From positions 1-33,667 of the forward strand of contig SHLT01000022.1 in NCBI GenBank assembly GCA_004282875.1: 33,667 nt of DNA, written 5' to 3'. The notes beneath the pieces are model-generated. The model was given only the letters and a program-made list of their open reading frames with translations, did no database searches and was not told the origin of the DNA. The translations under genes and the position numbers were made by a program. Of this stretch, positions 24,314 to 33,539 are shown one piece after another. Origin of the DNA: Chromatiales bacterium (GTDB lineage Bacteria > Pseudomonadota > Gammaproteobacteria > Steroidobacterales > Woeseiaceae). The first letter of the stretch is position 1. The number at the start of each line of letters is the position of its first letter.

Positions 24314-24703
24314 ATGATGCGAATTCTTGCGCTGCTTTACGCCGCTATGCTGCTCGTCGCATGCTCCGGCAGCGAATCGGACAACCCGAATGACGCGTCA
24401 GCGGAAGAACCCCCGTTTTTCACGGCGGACAAAAATGCGACCGGCCCCCTAACGCTGGCCGAGCTGCAGATCGATATCCCCAAGGATGTCGAAAAATGGA
24501 TGACCGAGAGCAAGAAGTCGTGCTTCATGGACGCTGTGGAACGCCGGGCGCGGGAAGCCGGAGACCCTGCGGCAATCAATCCCGATGATTTTCCTTACTG
24601 GGGCGGCAATGTTGACCGGGAAAAATGGAGCCAACACAGCAACCACATTCAACGCGTCCTGCTGGCCCAGGCGATTGTCAGCTGGGCAATGATGGACTGT
24701 TGA
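24314..24703 (+). CDS. small putative lipoprotein, function unknown
   Basis: A 129-aa protein whose N-terminus ([20 protein letters not shown]) is a lipoprotein signal with lipobox LVAC; the mature chain would start at Cys17. The start may be either Met (24314 or 24317). After a Ser/Asp/Glu-rich linker the mature part contains [19 protein letters not shown] and [11 protein letters not shown], and ends with MMDC. Two Cys in the mature domain (besides the lipid-modified one) could form a disulfide. I do not recognise a family. It is probably co-transcribed with hisI, 7 bp upstream, and converges with lpxC. Confidence 0.75.
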   Translation: MMRILALLYAAMLLVACSGSESDNPNDASAEEPPFFTADKNATGPLTLAELQIDIPKDVEKWMTESKKSCFMDAVERRAREAGDPAAINPDDFPYWGGNVDREKWSQHSNHIQRVLLAQAIVSWAMMDC

Positions 24704-24763
24704 CGGAGCACTGACGGTCGGTTTCAGAACGGCCGAACGCCAGAGTTTACGGGGGAAAGACTG

Positions 24764-25672
24764 TTACGCGTAGGCTGGCGTTGCGTAGGAAATGGGGGCT
24801 TTCTTCGGATCGCTGAACGTTACTTTCTCGTAACAGGACTCATCCGCGAGCATCGCCCGCATCAACTTGTTGTTGAGGTCGTGACCTGACTTGTACGCTC
24901 TGAGCTCGCCGATCAGGCTGTGGCCCAACAGATAGGCGTCGCCGATCGCATCCAGGATTTTGTGGATGACGAATTCGTTGGAGTAGCGCAGTCCGTCTTC
25001 ATTCAGGATGCGGTAATCGTCGAGAACGATGGCGTTGTCCATGCTGCCGCCGAGCGTGAGATTCCGCTCGCGCAATGCCTCAACGTCACGCAGAAAACAG
25101 AAAGTGCGCGCACGGCTGACTTCCTTGAGAAACGACGTCGACGAAAAGTCGATTGTGGCTTGCTGGCTCAGCTTGTTGAACACGGGGTGATTGAAGTACA
25201 CCTCGAAGTTGACCTTGAAGCCTTTGAACGGTCGAAGCTCGGCCCACTTGTCACCGTCTTCAACGCGGACTGTCTTTTTGATGCGGATAAAGGTCTTCGC
25301 GGCATTCTGCTCTTCGATGCCCGCGGATTGCAGCAGGAAAATAAATGGCCCTGCACTGCCATCCATGATGGGTACTTCAGACGCTGACAGATCGACGTGC
25401 ACGTTGTCGATGCCAAGCCCGGCCAGAGCCGACATCAGGTGCTCGACCGTAGCTACCTTGACGCCGTCCTTTTCAAGCGTCGTTCCCAGCATCGTCTCGC
25501 CGACCAGCATCGGGTCTGCGGGAACGTCGACGGGGGGATCGATATCCACGCGCCGGAAGGTGATTCCGGCATTTTCGGCGGCGGGTCTGAGGGTCATGTA
25601 GACCTTTTCGCCCGAATGCAGGCCGACACCGGTGGCCCGAATCGTGGTTTTGAGAGTGCGTTGTCTCAACAT
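24764..25672 (-). CDS. lpxC: UDP-3-O-acyl-N-acetylglucosamine deacetylase
   Basis: Zinc enzyme committing UDP-3-O-acyl-GlcNAc to lipid A synthesis. The 302-aa length is near the E. coli 305. Zinc ligands are visible as His78 (TVEHLMSAL), His237 and Asp241 ([12 protein letters not shown]), and the catalytic His264 (KSGHDLNN). MDGSAGPF is the conserved substrate loop. The N-terminus [21 protein letters not shown] fits the family. It follows ftsZ, as in E. coli, but after a hairpin-rich 240-bp gap. A candidate promoter lies directly upstream. Its C-terminus lacks an obvious FtsH degradation tail like that of E. coli and ends ISYATPAYA. Confidence 0.97.
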   Translation of the reverse strand: MLRQRTLKTTIRATGVGLHSGEKVYMTLRPAAENAGITFRRVDIDPPVDVPADPMLVGETMLGTTLEKDGVKVATVEHLMSALAGLGIDNVHVDLSASEVPIMDGSAGPFIFLLQSAGIEEQNAAKTFIRIKKTVRVEDGDKWAELRPFKGFKVNFEVYFNHPVFNKLSQQATIDFSSTSFLKEVSRARTFCFLRDVEALRERNLTLGGSMDNAIVLDDYRILNEDGLRYSNEFVIHKILDAIGDAYLLGHSLIGELRAYKSGHDLNNKLMRAMLADESCYEKVTFSDPKKAPISYATPAYA

Positions 25673-25687
25673 AGCGCGCGCAAGACT

Positions 25688-25715
25688 ACCATATTGCGTA
25701 AAAACTCCAAAACAA
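25688..25715 (-). promoter_or_regulatory. candidate lpxC promoter
   Basis: On the minus strand TTGTTT (25715-25710) and TATGGT (25693-25688) are 16 bp apart in a local AT-rich island. Transcription would start near 25681, only about 9 nt before the lpxC ATG, and no Shine-Dalgarno sequence fits. The match is moderate, so the start could also lie further upstream. Confidence 0.35.
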
Positions 25716-25717
25716 TT

Positions 25718-25910
25718 AGGCGCTTAGCACGAAGGCATGAGTGGCGCCTCAAGAGCTGACTCCGAGGGGAAGGAAGGGGCCGGCCCGGGACGATCCCGGG
25801 CCGGCAAAGCGGAGGAATTGCTCGCCGGTGAGTGAGTAGCACCGGTGAGCCGCTGCCTTCCTAGGCCGCTACCGCACATCCGTGTGCTGCGCGGCACAGG
25901 GCTGACCCTG
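25718..25910. other. hairpin-rich ftsZ-lpxC intergenic region
   Basis: The 240 bp between ftsZ and lpxC hold no gene but several inverted repeats. These are CAGGG/CCCTG (25897-25910), GCACA/TGTGC (25874-25887), an 11-bp stem (25820-25830 with 25840-25850) and a perfect 12-bp GC stem with a 3-nt loop (25779-25805). A 6-bp AGGCGC/GCGCCT pair (25718-25749) is followed on the minus strand by AATTGTTTT and could be a weak ftsZ terminator. The others lack a U-tract. A structured leader, processed RNA spacer or small RNA are all possible. Confidence 0.5.
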
Positions 25911-25912
25911 CC

Positions 25913-27055
25913 CTAGTCGGCCTGGCGCCTCAGGAAGGCCGGAATATCCAGCAACTCTTCCTGTAGACCGCCTTCTCCCAGTCCATCACCGACAGCGCGC
26001 TTTCTCTGCACGGTCGGCTTGTCGAGCGTGTGGTAATTCGGCTCAGCCTGGGCTTGCGTCCGCCGCACGATCCGCATCGGCGATTCGGCGTTGGCCGCCT
26101 GCTGGCCGAGTCCGGTCGCAACCACGGTGACGCGGATGCGATCCGTCATATCCGGATCGATCACAGTGCCGACGACGACGGTCGCATCGTCCGATGCGAA
26201 TTCCTTGACCGTGTTGCCGACTTCCTGGAATTCGCCGATCGACAGGTCCATGCCGGCCGTGACGTTTACGAGGATGCCGTTGGCGCCGGCAAGGTTGATG
26301 TCCTCGAGGAGCGGGCTCGATACTGCAGCTTCCGCTGCCTCACGTGCCCGATCTTCGCCTTGCGATACGCCGGTGCCCATCATCGCCATGCCCATCTCGG
26401 ACATCACGGTCCGGACGTCGGCAAAGTCGACGTTGATCAGACCCGGACGGGTGATCAGCTCGGCAATGCCCTGCACTGCGCCTTGAAGTACCTGGTTTGC
26501 CGATTTGAACGCATCAAGCAGCGTCGTTTCACCGCCAAGAACCGTCAGCAGTTTCTCGTTCGGAATCGTGATCAGCGAGTCGACGTACTTGCCGAGTTCG
26601 CCGATGCCGTGATCCGCGATTTGCATGCGCTTGCCACCTTCCATCAGGAAGGGCCGGGTCACAACGGCAACGGTCAGAATGCCGAGTTCTTTTGCCACCT
26701 GGGCGACGATCGGTGCCGCACCCGTGCCCGTACCACCGCCCATGCCGGCCGTAATGAACAGCATGTCGGCACCTTCGATCACCTCGTGGATCCGGTCGCG
26801 ATCTTCCATCGCGGCCTGGCGGCCGATGTCCGGGTCGGCGCCTGCGCCAAGGCCCTTTGTAATATTGCAGCCAATCTGCAGCGAGGTCCGGACGCGCGAA
26901 CCCTTGAGGGCCTGCGAATCCGTATTGGCGCAGATGAAGTCGACGCCCTCGATGCCGGCGTCAACCATGTGCCCAACAGCGTTACCGCCACCGCCACCGA
27001 CACCGATGACCTTGATGACAGCGCTCTGGCTGTGTGCATCCATTAATTCAAACAT
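25913..27055 (-). CDS. ftsZ: cell division protein FtsZ
   Basis: Tubulin-like GTPase that forms the cytokinetic ring. The 380-aa protein has the N-terminal VIGVGGGGGNAVGHM loop, the tubulin signature GGGTGTG (106-112) and the T7-loop region NVDFADVRTVM. A short variable linker follows, then the conserved C-terminal peptide LDIPAFLRRQAD (369-380) that binds FtsA and ZipA. The ATG at 27055 has GGAGG 8 nt upstream, a strong site consistent with high expression. It follows ftsA by 63 bp. That gap holds a 5-bp hairpin (27089-27107) and AT-rich sequence where a promoter could lie. Confidence 0.99.
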   Translation of the reverse strand: MFELMDAHSQSAVIKVIGVGGGGGNAVGHMVDAGIEGVDFICANTDSQALKGSRVRTSLQIGCNITKGLGAGADPDIGRQAAMEDRDRIHEVIEGADMLFITAGMGGGTGTGAAPIVAQVAKELGILTVAVVTRPFLMEGGKRMQIADHGIGELGKYVDSLITIPNEKLLTVLGGETTLLDAFKSANQVLQGAVQGIAELITRPGLINVDFADVRTVMSEMGMAMMGTGVSQGEDRAREAAEAAVSSPLLEDINLAGANGILVNVTAGMDLSIGEFQEVGNTVKEFASDDATVVVGTVIDPDMTDRIRVTVVATGLGQQAANAESPMRIVRRTQAQAEPNYHTLDKPTVQRKRAVGDGLGEGGLQEELLDIPAFLRRQAD

Positions 27056-27118
27056 TGAGTCTTCCTCCGCTTTATTGCGTTTCCCTGTGGGGCACTCACT
27101 AAGCCCCGTTAAAAAATT

Positions 27119-28357
27119 CTAAAAATGCCCCTGGAACCAGCTGCGCATGCGGTCCCAGACCTGTCCGAGGTTGCCGCCAATCGGCGTGCTGCGACGGTCG
27201 CGCCGGGACAGGCTTTCATTGCCGTAAATGAGCAGGCCCACGCCCGTGGCGTGGATCGGGTTGCGAATGACGTCCATCAGCCCTTCGACGTACTGCGGCG
27301 AACCGAGGCGCACCGGCATGTGGAACACTTCTTCCGCGAGCTCGACGGCGCCTTCCATCTTGGCGCTGCCGCCCGTGATGACGACGCCGGCCGCAATCAG
27401 CTCTTCGAAGCCGCTGCGACGCAGTTCATCGCGTACCAGCCCGAAGAGTTCTTCGTAGCGAGGCTCGACGATTTCGGCGAGCGTCTGGCGCGCCAGCCGA
27501 CGCGGCGGCCGATCACCGACGCTCGGCACCTCGATCGTTTCGTCGGGATTCGCCAGCTGCGACAGGGCACAGGCGTACTTGATCTTGATTTCCTCGGCGT
27601 ACTGCGTCGGCGTACGCATCGACACCGCGATGTCATTCGTCACCTGGTCGCCCGCAATCGGAATCACCGCCGTGTGCTGGATAGCGCCACCCAGGAATAC
27701 GGCGATATCGGTCGTACCGCCGCCAATGTCGACGATGCAGGAACCGAGCTCCTTTTCATCGTCGGTCAGCACGGCGTAACTGGACGCGAGCTGCTCGAGC
27801 ACGATGTCATCGACTTCGAGGCCGCAGCGCTGCACGCACTTCACGATGTTCTGCGCCGCGCTTTCTGCGCCCGTGACCATGTGGACTTTCGCCTCGAGGC
27901 GCACGCCCGACATTCCGATCGGCTGGCGAATTCCTTCCTGGTTATCGATCAGGAATTCCTGCGGCAGGATGTGCAGGATTTTCTGGTCGGCCGGGATGGC
28001 GACGGCGCGCGCGGCGTCGATAACGCGATCGACGTCTGTTGAACTCACTTCGGTATCGCGAATGGCCACGATCCCGTGGGAATTCAGGCTGCGCACATGG
28101 CTGCCGGCGATGCCGGTGTACACCGAGTGAATATCGCAGCCGGCCATGAGTTCCGCTTCCTCGACGGCCCGCTGGATGGAGTGGACCGTCGATTCGATAT
28201 TGACGACGACGCCTTTCTTGAGGCCGCGAGACGGGTGCGAGCCGATGCCCACCACTTCGATGTTGCCTTCCTCATTAACCTCGCCGACGATCGCCACCAC
28301 TTTCGAGGTGCCGACATCGAGTCCAACGATCAGGTTTTTGTCAGGGCGTTTTGACAT
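27119..28357 (-). CDS. ftsA: cell division protein FtsA
   Basis: Actin-like ATPase that tethers FtsZ to the membrane and recruits late division proteins. The 412-aa protein begins with the phosphate-1 motif LIVGLDVGTSKVVAIVGEV. It carries the SHVRSLNSHGIVAI region of the family-specific 1C domain, then phosphate-2 SCIVDIGGGTTDIAVF and GVVITGGSAKMEG (adenosine motif). The C-terminal amphipathic anchor lies at about 397-412 (VWDRMRSWFQGHF). ftsQ ends at the base before its ATG, so the two are coupled. Confidence 0.98.
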   Translation of the reverse strand: MSKRPDKNLIVGLDVGTSKVVAIVGEVNEEGNIEVVGIGSHPSRGLKKGVVVNIESTVHSIQRAVEEAELMAGCDIHSVYTGIAGSHVRSLNSHGIVAIRDTEVSSTDVDRVIDAARAVAIPADQKILHILPQEFLIDNQEGIRQPIGMSGVRLEAKVHMVTGAESAAQNIVKCVQRCGLEVDDIVLEQLASSYAVLTDDEKELGSCIVDIGGGTTDIAVFLGGAIQHTAVIPIAGDQVTNDIAVSMRTPTQYAEEIKIKYACALSQLANPDETIEVPSVGDRPPRRLARQTLAEIVEPRYEELFGLVRDELRRSGFEELIAAGVVITGGSAKMEGAVELAEEVFHMPVRLGSPQYVEGLMDVIRNPIHATGVGLLIYGNESLSRRDRRSTPIGGNLGQVWDRMRSWFQGHF

Positions 28358-29170
28358 TCACTCCGTTCCTCTGGATGCGAGCATTTTCTGCCCGTCCTTC
28401 TGCGAATCGGCCGCGGGGGTCTGGGATCCGCCTTTCCAACCAATCGTGAAACCGTTGCCGTAGCGCATGTCCACGTAGTCGATGTCCGCGGCACGGCCTG
28501 TGATGATGTTCGCGACGACATCGAGAAAGAGGTCCGTGCGCTCGGGCACGTTGCGGCGCCCGAAGCGCACTTCGATGCCGTTCGCCAGTGTCATTTCCCA
28601 GGAGCCGCGTGCATCGAGATGCACACGGCGCACGTCGAGACCGACCGGGATGAGCTGGTCGCGCACGGCGAGGTAGCGCTTGGCAACGGTCGAAGAACTG
28701 TCGTCGGGCCCGCTCAGGCGTGGCAGCTCGGCCGGTACGTGGCGCGCTTCCTTAACAAACAGTTCGCCGCGCGTGTTCAGCAGGCCGCTGGCGCCCCAGA
28801 TTGCAGCGGGCACCTGTTCGGTCACCGCGATCGACAGCCGGCTCGGCCAGCGACGGGCAACCCGAGCCTGATCGATCCACGGCATCGCCACGATTCGACT
28901 CCGGATGTCATCGAGGTCCGCGCCAACAAAGCCAGCATCGATCTCGTCGCTGATCGCTTCCTCGATCTGCAACGCCGTCACGCGCTGGAACGGGCCGCTG
29001 ATCTCGATCGATGAAATCGTGCGATCGAGCATCGCCATAGTCAGGTGGTACGTGGCCACGATGATGCCGACAGCGACGACTGGCGCGATGATGCGACCAA
29101 TGCGAATTGTCGGCATCTGGAAAGCGGGTGCCTTTTTCTGCTTGCGACGTTTAGCCTGCTTGCGCGCCAT
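28358..29170 (-). CDS. ftsQ: cell division protein FtsQ
   Basis: Bitopic divisome scaffold linking cytoplasmic and periplasmic division proteins. The 270-aa protein has a basic cytoplasmic tail (MARKQAKRRKQKKAP), one membrane segment (about residues 26-47), a POTRA domain (about 51-120, ISSIEISGPFQRV) and the beta domain with WGASGLLNTRGELF. It also contains VRFGRRNVPERTDLF, typical of the FtsQ beta domain. The start overlaps ddl by 20 bp. Confidence 0.94.
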   Translation of the reverse strand: MARKQAKRRKQKKAPAFQMPTIRIGRIIAPVVAVGIIVATYHLTMAMLDRTISSIEISGPFQRVTALQIEEAISDEIDAGFVGADLDDIRSRIVAMPWIDQARVARRWPSRLSIAVTEQVPAAIWGASGLLNTRGELFVKEARHVPAELPRLSGPDDSSSTVAKRYLAVRDQLIPVGLDVRRVHLDARGSWEMTLANGIEVRFGRRNVPERTDLFLDVVANIITGRAADIDYVDMRYGNGFTIGWKGGSQTPAADSQKDGQKMLASRGTE

Positions 29171-30104
29171 GGGCAGCCTCCTTCACGAAACTGGTTTCAA
29201 GGATGTTCCAGCACAGTTCTTCGAAACTGACGCCATCCTCGCGGGCGGCCATCGGCACGAGACTGTGGCTGGTCATACCCGGGACCGTGTTGACCTCGAG
29301 GACCAGCGGCTGTTTGTCAGCACCGGTCATGAAATCGACGCGCCCCCAGCCGGAACAGCCGAGCTCATTGAACGCGGCCAGTGCCAGCTCCGCGTACTCG
29401 GCTTCTTCCTCGTCGGACCCTGTGCCACGGCAGATGTACTCGGTGCGGTCCGACTCGTACTTGGCTCGGTAGTCATAGAAGACGCGCGGCGTCACGATAC
29501 GAATGCTCGGCAGTGCTTTGCCCTGCAAAACGGAAACCGTTAATTCGTCGCCCGTGATGCATGCCTCCAGCAGCACGGTATCGCCGTACTGCAACGCGAA
29601 CTCGACAGCTTCGTTGAGCTCGTCACGCTCAAAGACTTTGGACATGCCGACACTCGACCCCTGCCCCGACGGCTTGATGATCAGGGGAAAACCAACCTGC
29701 TCGGCCGCCACCGAGGCTTCTCCCAACGTTCTGACCGCGGCGTAATCCGGCGTCGGGATGCCGGCAGCGCGGAACAGGTGCTTGCTGCGAACCTTGTCCA
29801 TCGCAAGCGCAGACGCCATGACACCGCTGCCCGTGTAGGGAACGTCGAGCCATTGCAGCAGCCCCTGCAACGCGCCGTCCTCGCCGCCCGGGCCGTGCAG
29901 CGCGATCCACACACGATCGAAATCGGCAGCAATAAACTCGGTCATGGTCTTTTCGGCCGGGTCCCAGGCGTGGGCATCGACACCTTTCGACAGCAGCGCA
30001 TTGAGCACTGCCGCGCCCGAGTTGAGCGACACTTCGCGCTCGCTGGAGTGCCCACCGAGCATCACGGCAACGCGCCCAAACTCTGCTGCGCTGGCGACGT
30101 TCAT
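29151..30104 (-). CDS. ddl: D-alanine--D-alanine ligase
   Basis: ATP-grasp ligase making the D-Ala-D-Ala dipeptide for MurF. The 317-aa protein has VAVMLGGHSSEREVSLNSG at the N-terminus, ALHGPGGEDGALQGLLQWL, the SALAMDK loop and FPLIIKPSGQGSSVGMSKV (ATP lysine and serine loop). The metal site at the C-terminus reads EVNTVPGMTSHSLVP. Its location between murB and ftsQ corresponds to DdlB of E. coli. Its start overlaps the murB stop by 4 bp. Confidence 0.97.
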   Translation of the reverse strand: MNVASAAEFGRVAVMLGGHSSEREVSLNSGAAVLNALLSKGVDAHAWDPAEKTMTEFIAADFDRVWIALHGPGGEDGALQGLLQWLDVPYTGSGVMASALAMDKVRSKHLFRAAGIPTPDYAAVRTLGEASVAAEQVGFPLIIKPSGQGSSVGMSKVFERDELNEAVEFALQYGDTVLLEACITGDELTVSVLQGKALPSIRIVTPRVFYDYRAKYESDRTEYICRGTGSDEEEAEYAELALAAFNELGCSGWGRVDFMTGADKQPLVLEVNTVPGMTSHSLVPMAAREDGVSFEELCWNILETSFVKEAAHGAQAG

Positions 30105-31000
30105 GCGGCCACCTCGCCGACAATGCGCACTTCATGCTGCAGCGCGACGCCATGTTCGTCGAGCACCGTCTGTCGAACGTGTTCGATCAGTTCCTCGATA
30201 TCCGTGGCCGACGCGTCCTCCCGGTTAATGATGAAGTTGGCGTGCTTGGTCGATACCTCGGCACCCCCGATCCGGTGCCCCTTGAGGCCGGCGGCCTCGA
30301 TGAGCCGCGCCGAGAAATCCCCGGGCGGGTTTCGAAACACGGACCCGCAACTGGGCAAGCCAAGCGGCTGTGTCGTTTTGCGGCGCTCGAGCATCGCCTT
30401 GAGGGTGTCCATGCTCGGCACAACCTCCGGGTCGAAGCGGAACGTCCCTTCCAGGAACCATTCGTTCGCGGGACCGGTGACGCTCCGATAGGCCACCGAG
30501 TACTCGGCCGGCGCCCGCTGATGAATCTCGCCGTTGCGATCGATCGTACGAACCGACTCGACGCGCTCCCAGGTTTCACCACCGTGCGCACCGGCATTCA
30601 TGGCCAGGGCCCCGCCAACCGTGCCCGGGATACCCGCGAAAAACTCCGACGGCCCCAGCTCCCAGCGGATGCACTGGCGTGCAAGCTGCGTGCACGGTAC
30701 GCCGGCTCCGGCGCGCACCAGGTAGCTATCCACCCGCTCGAGGTGCTTGAGGATTTTGCCGGCCGAGATCACGACGCCGGGAATTCCGCCGTCACGTACC
30801 AGCAGGTTGGTGCCGACGCCGTGCCAGAAGATTGGTGTGTCCCGGTCGAGATCCGCGAGGAACGACGACAGGTCGTCAATACTGTCGGGAATGAAGAACA
30901 CCTCGGCCGGGCCACCCGCACGCCATGAGGTATGGCGGCTCATCGGCTCGTTGTACCGAAGTTCGCCCTGCACGCTGATGTCTTTTGGAGCCGGCATCAT
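30101..31000 (-). CDS. murB: UDP-N-acetylenolpyruvoylglucosamine reductase (type II MurB)
   Basis: Flavoenzyme reducing UDP-enolpyruvyl-GlcNAc to UDP-MurNAc. The 299-aa protein shows the FAD-binding segments [13 protein letters not shown] and [12 protein letters not shown], then [20 protein letters not shown] and the active-site Ser in [20 protein letters not shown] near-terminal Glu (RIVGEV) is the probable proton relay. The length and absence of the extra tyrosine-loop domain mark it as type II rather than the 342-aa E. coli type I. It overlaps both murC and ddl by 4 bp. Confidence 0.96.
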   Translation of the reverse strand: MMPAPKDISVQGELRYNEPMSRHTSWRAGGPAEVFFIPDSIDDLSSFLADLDRDTPIFWHGVGTNLLVRDGGIPGVVISAGKILKHLERVDSYLVRAGAGVPCTQLARQCIRWELGPSEFFAGIPGTVGGALAMNAGAHGGETWERVESVRTIDRNGEIHQRAPAEYSVAYRSVTGPANEWFLEGTFRFDPEVVPSMDTLKAMLERRKTTQPLGLPSCGSVFRNPPGDFSARLIEAAGLKGHRIGGAEVSTKHANFIINREDASATDIEELIEHVRQTVLDEHGVALQHEVRIVGEVAA

Positions 31001-32454
31001 GAGTGCACCTTCAGGGAGGGCCCCTTGCCGAGCAGCTCGGGCAGCGACTGTGCGTACGCACCAATATCGCCCGCCCCCATCGTCAACACGAGATCGCCGT
31101 CACGCAGCACGCCTTCAAGAACGCCCTGGAGGTCATCGAGACTTTCGACGAAAACCGGGTCCACCGCGCCGCGCGTTCTGACGGCGCGCGCCATGGTCCG
31201 CCCGTCTGCGCCGGCAATAGGGTCTTCGCCAGCCGCGAAGACATCGAGCAGGACCAGGGCGTCGGCGTCCGACAACACGGTCGCGAAATCGTCCATGAGG
31301 TCACGCGTACGCGAATAGCGGTGTGGCTGAAAGACGAGCACGGTGCGACGGTCCGGGTAGCCCGACTTCGCTGCCGCGAGTGTCGCGGCGATTTCCGTCG
31401 GGTGGTGACCGTAATCATCCACAAGCAGTACCTTGCCGGCGCTCGTATTCACTTCGCCGAGATTCTGGAACCTCCGGTCGATGCCTTCGAACTTCTCGAG
31501 CGCAGCGACAACCGCTTTGTCGCTGATCTGCAGCTCATCGGCTACGGCAATAGCCGCCAGCGAGTTGCGCACGTTGTGCATGCCAGGCAGTCCCAACGTG
31601 ACGTGCAGCATCGGGAAGACGCTTTGTGTATCGCCCAGGCTCTTCTCGACCTTGCCGGATCGGATGACGTCGAATTCGGTTGTGTTCTCGCGAAATTCGA
31701 TGTTGATCGCTCGAATGTCGGCGTTCTCATTGGTGCCATACGACGTAATCGACCGGCCGATGTCGGCGAGAACATCATTCACACCCGGGTCATCCGTACA
31801 CACGACGGCCAGTCCATAGAACGGCAGGTTGTGGAGGAACTCGATAAAGCCGGCCTTGAGTTTCTCGATATCCCCGTCGTAGGTGGACATGTGATCGGCG
31901 TCGATGTTGGTTACGACGGCCAGCATCGGCTTCAGGTGCACGAACGACGCATCACTCTCGTCGGCCTCGGCGACAAGATAGTCGCCCTCGCCCAGCCGCG
32001 CGTTCGCGTCGGCGCTTTTCAGGCGACCGCCGATGACGAAGGTCGGATCAAGCCCGCCCTCCGCCAGGACGCTGGCGACGAGGCTTGTCGTCGTCGTCTT
32101 GCCATGCGTGCCCGCTACGGCAATCGAGTAGCGGAAACGCATCAACTCGGCCAGCATTTCCGCACGGCTCACGACCGGCATGAGCTGCTCTCGCGCCGCG
32201 GCGACTTCAGGATTGGTTTCATCGACCGCGCTGGAAACGACCACGGCGTCAGCATCGCTGATGTTGTTGGCAGCGTGGCCGATGAATACGGTAGCGCCCT
32301 GGCTCTCAAGGCGCCTGGTCTGCTTGTTCGGCTTGAGGTCTGAGCCCTGCACGGCGTAGCCGAGACTCAGCATCACCTCGGCGATGCCCGACATACCCGA
32401 ACCGCCGATGCCGACGAAATGGACACAGTGGATTCGGCGCATCTTCTTGATCAT
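30997..32454 (-). CDS. murC: UDP-N-acetylmuramate--L-alanine ligase
   Basis: First Mur ligase, adding L-Ala to UDP-MurNAc. The 485-aa protein has the N-terminal UDP-binding [20 protein letters not shown] loop [11 protein letters not shown] (115-125), the central [12 protein letters not shown] with a metal-binding Glu, and [14 protein letters not shown]. The C-terminal ligase domain carries [16 protein letters not shown] and [12 protein letters not shown]. The start overlaps the murG stop by 4 bp, and the end overlaps murB by 4 bp. Confidence 0.98.
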   Translation of the reverse strand: MIKKMRRIHCVHFVGIGGSGMSGIAEVMLSLGYAVQGSDLKPNKQTRRLESQGATVFIGHAANNISDADAVVVSSAVDETNPEVAAAREQLMPVVSRAEMLAELMRFRYSIAVAGTHGKTTTTSLVASVLAEGGLDPTFVIGGRLKSADANARLGEGDYLVAEADESDASFVHLKPMLAVVTNIDADHMSTYDGDIEKLKAGFIEFLHNLPFYGLAVVCTDDPGVNDVLADIGRSITSYGTNENADIRAINIEFRENTTEFDVIRSGKVEKSLGDTQSVFPMLHVTLGLPGMHNVRNSLAAIAVADELQISDKAVVAALEKFEGIDRRFQNLGEVNTSAGKVLLVDDYGHHPTEIAATLAAAKSGYPDRRTVLVFQPHRYSRTRDLMDDFATVLSDADALVLLDVFAAGEDPIAGADGRTMARAVRTRGAVDPVFVESLDDLQGVLEGVLRDGDLVLTMGAGDIGAYAQSLPELLGKGPSLKVHS

Positions 32455-33539
32455 GCGACTGCTCCAGCCTGCTCAAGGCAGATTTCGGTAATGCGTTGCA
32501 GGGAGTCCGGAATGGCCAGCGCACGTGCTTTGGCCGCGCGCTGCTGCAGCCCGGCACGCGACTGCAACCACTCGCGCAACAGCTCAGCGAGGCGCTCCGG
32601 CGTCAGTTCTGCCTCCGGAATAATCAGTGCAGCGCCCGCCTCTGCCATCGGCCGCGCGTTCGCTGTCTGGTGGTCATCGACGGCGGCCGGGTACGGCACA
32701 AACAGCGCCGGCACGCCGACGGCACAGAGCTCGGCGACCGTCAGTGCGCCGGCACGACAGATGACGAGGTCCGCCCAGGCGTAGGCCGCCGCCATGTCTT
32801 CGATAAACGGCAACAGCTCAACCTCGACGCCGTGCTGTTCGTACGCCTCTTTCGCGATGTCCAGCGTGCGCTCGCCGCACTGGTGGCGCACGAGCGGGCG
32901 CACCTCGGTATCGAGCAATGCCAGCGCGGCCGGCACCGTACGGTTCAATGCCAGGGATCCCTGGCTGCCGCCAAGCACGAGAACCCGCAGGGCTCCCTGG
33001 CGACCGGCATAGCGCTCATGCGGCGGTGGCACGGCGGCGATATCCTCGCGCACCGGGTTACCGACGGTTTGCACGTCGGCATTAGAATTAAAACTGCCCG
33101 GGAAGGCTTGCAGCACAACCCGGGCAAGACGCGCCAGAAGACGGTTGGTCATGCCCGCTGCGGCATTTTGCTCGTGAATAACCAGGGGGCGTCGCGTGAG
33201 CCAGGCGGCAACACCACCGGGACCGCTGACGAATCCACCCATACCGAGCACCGCTGCGGGACGGCGACGAAGAATGACGGCCAGGGACTGCAACAGCGCC
33301 CAGCCGATTTGCAGGGGAGCGATCAGGACGGCCAGTGCGCCCTTGCGCCGCAGCCCCTTGATGCTGATCCACTCGATATCGATTCCGGCTTCCGGAATCA
33401 CACGCGCTTCGAGGCCTCGACGCGTACCGAGCCAGACGACATCGCGAGCCTGTGCCTGCAATGCGCGCGCGACCGCAAGCGCCGGGTAGACATGTCCACC
33501 CGTGCCGCCGGCCATTACCAGAATCGGTCGCGTGCTCAT
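32451..33539 (-). CDS. murG: lipid II synthase (GlcNAc transferase) MurG
   Basis: Membrane-associated GT-B glycosyltransferase that adds GlcNAc to lipid I. The 362-aa protein has [16 protein letters not shown] (G-loop 1, residues 9-24), [15 protein letters not shown] (second G-loop), [15 protein letters not shown] and [16 protein letters not shown]. The UDP-GlcNAc site reads [22 protein letters not shown]. The start overlaps the ftsW stop by 4 bp, the first of four such overlaps in this operon. Confidence 0.98.
   Translation of the reverse strand: MSTRPILVMAGGTGGHVYPALAVARALQAQARDVVWLGTRRGLEARVIPEAGIDIEWISIKGLRRKGALAVLIAPLQIGWALLQSLAVILRRRPAAVLGMGGFVSGPGGVAAWLTRRPLVIHEQNAAAGMTNRLLARLARVVLQAFPGSFNSNADVQTVGNPVREDIAAVPPPHERYAGRQGALRVLVLGGSQGSLALNRTVPAALALLDTEVRPLVRHQCGERTLDIAKEAYEQHGVEVELLPFIEDMAAAYAWADLVICRAGALTVAELCAVGVPALFVPYPAAVDDHQTANARPMAEAGAALIIPEAELTPERLAELLREWLQSRAGLQQRAAKARALAIPDSLQRITEICLEQAGAVA

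Noticed and set aside
24715-24735. Hairpin between the lipoprotein gene and lpxC
   Set aside because: Only 6 bp with one G-U pair, a 9-nt loop and no T-run in either direction.
26030-27046. 338-aa plus-strand frame opposite ftsZ
   Set aside because: Antisense shadow of ftsZ; the sequence shows no conserved motif.
31003-32343. 446-aa plus-strand frame opposite murC
   Set aside because: Fully antisense to an unambiguous murC, without any family motif or ribosome-binding site.
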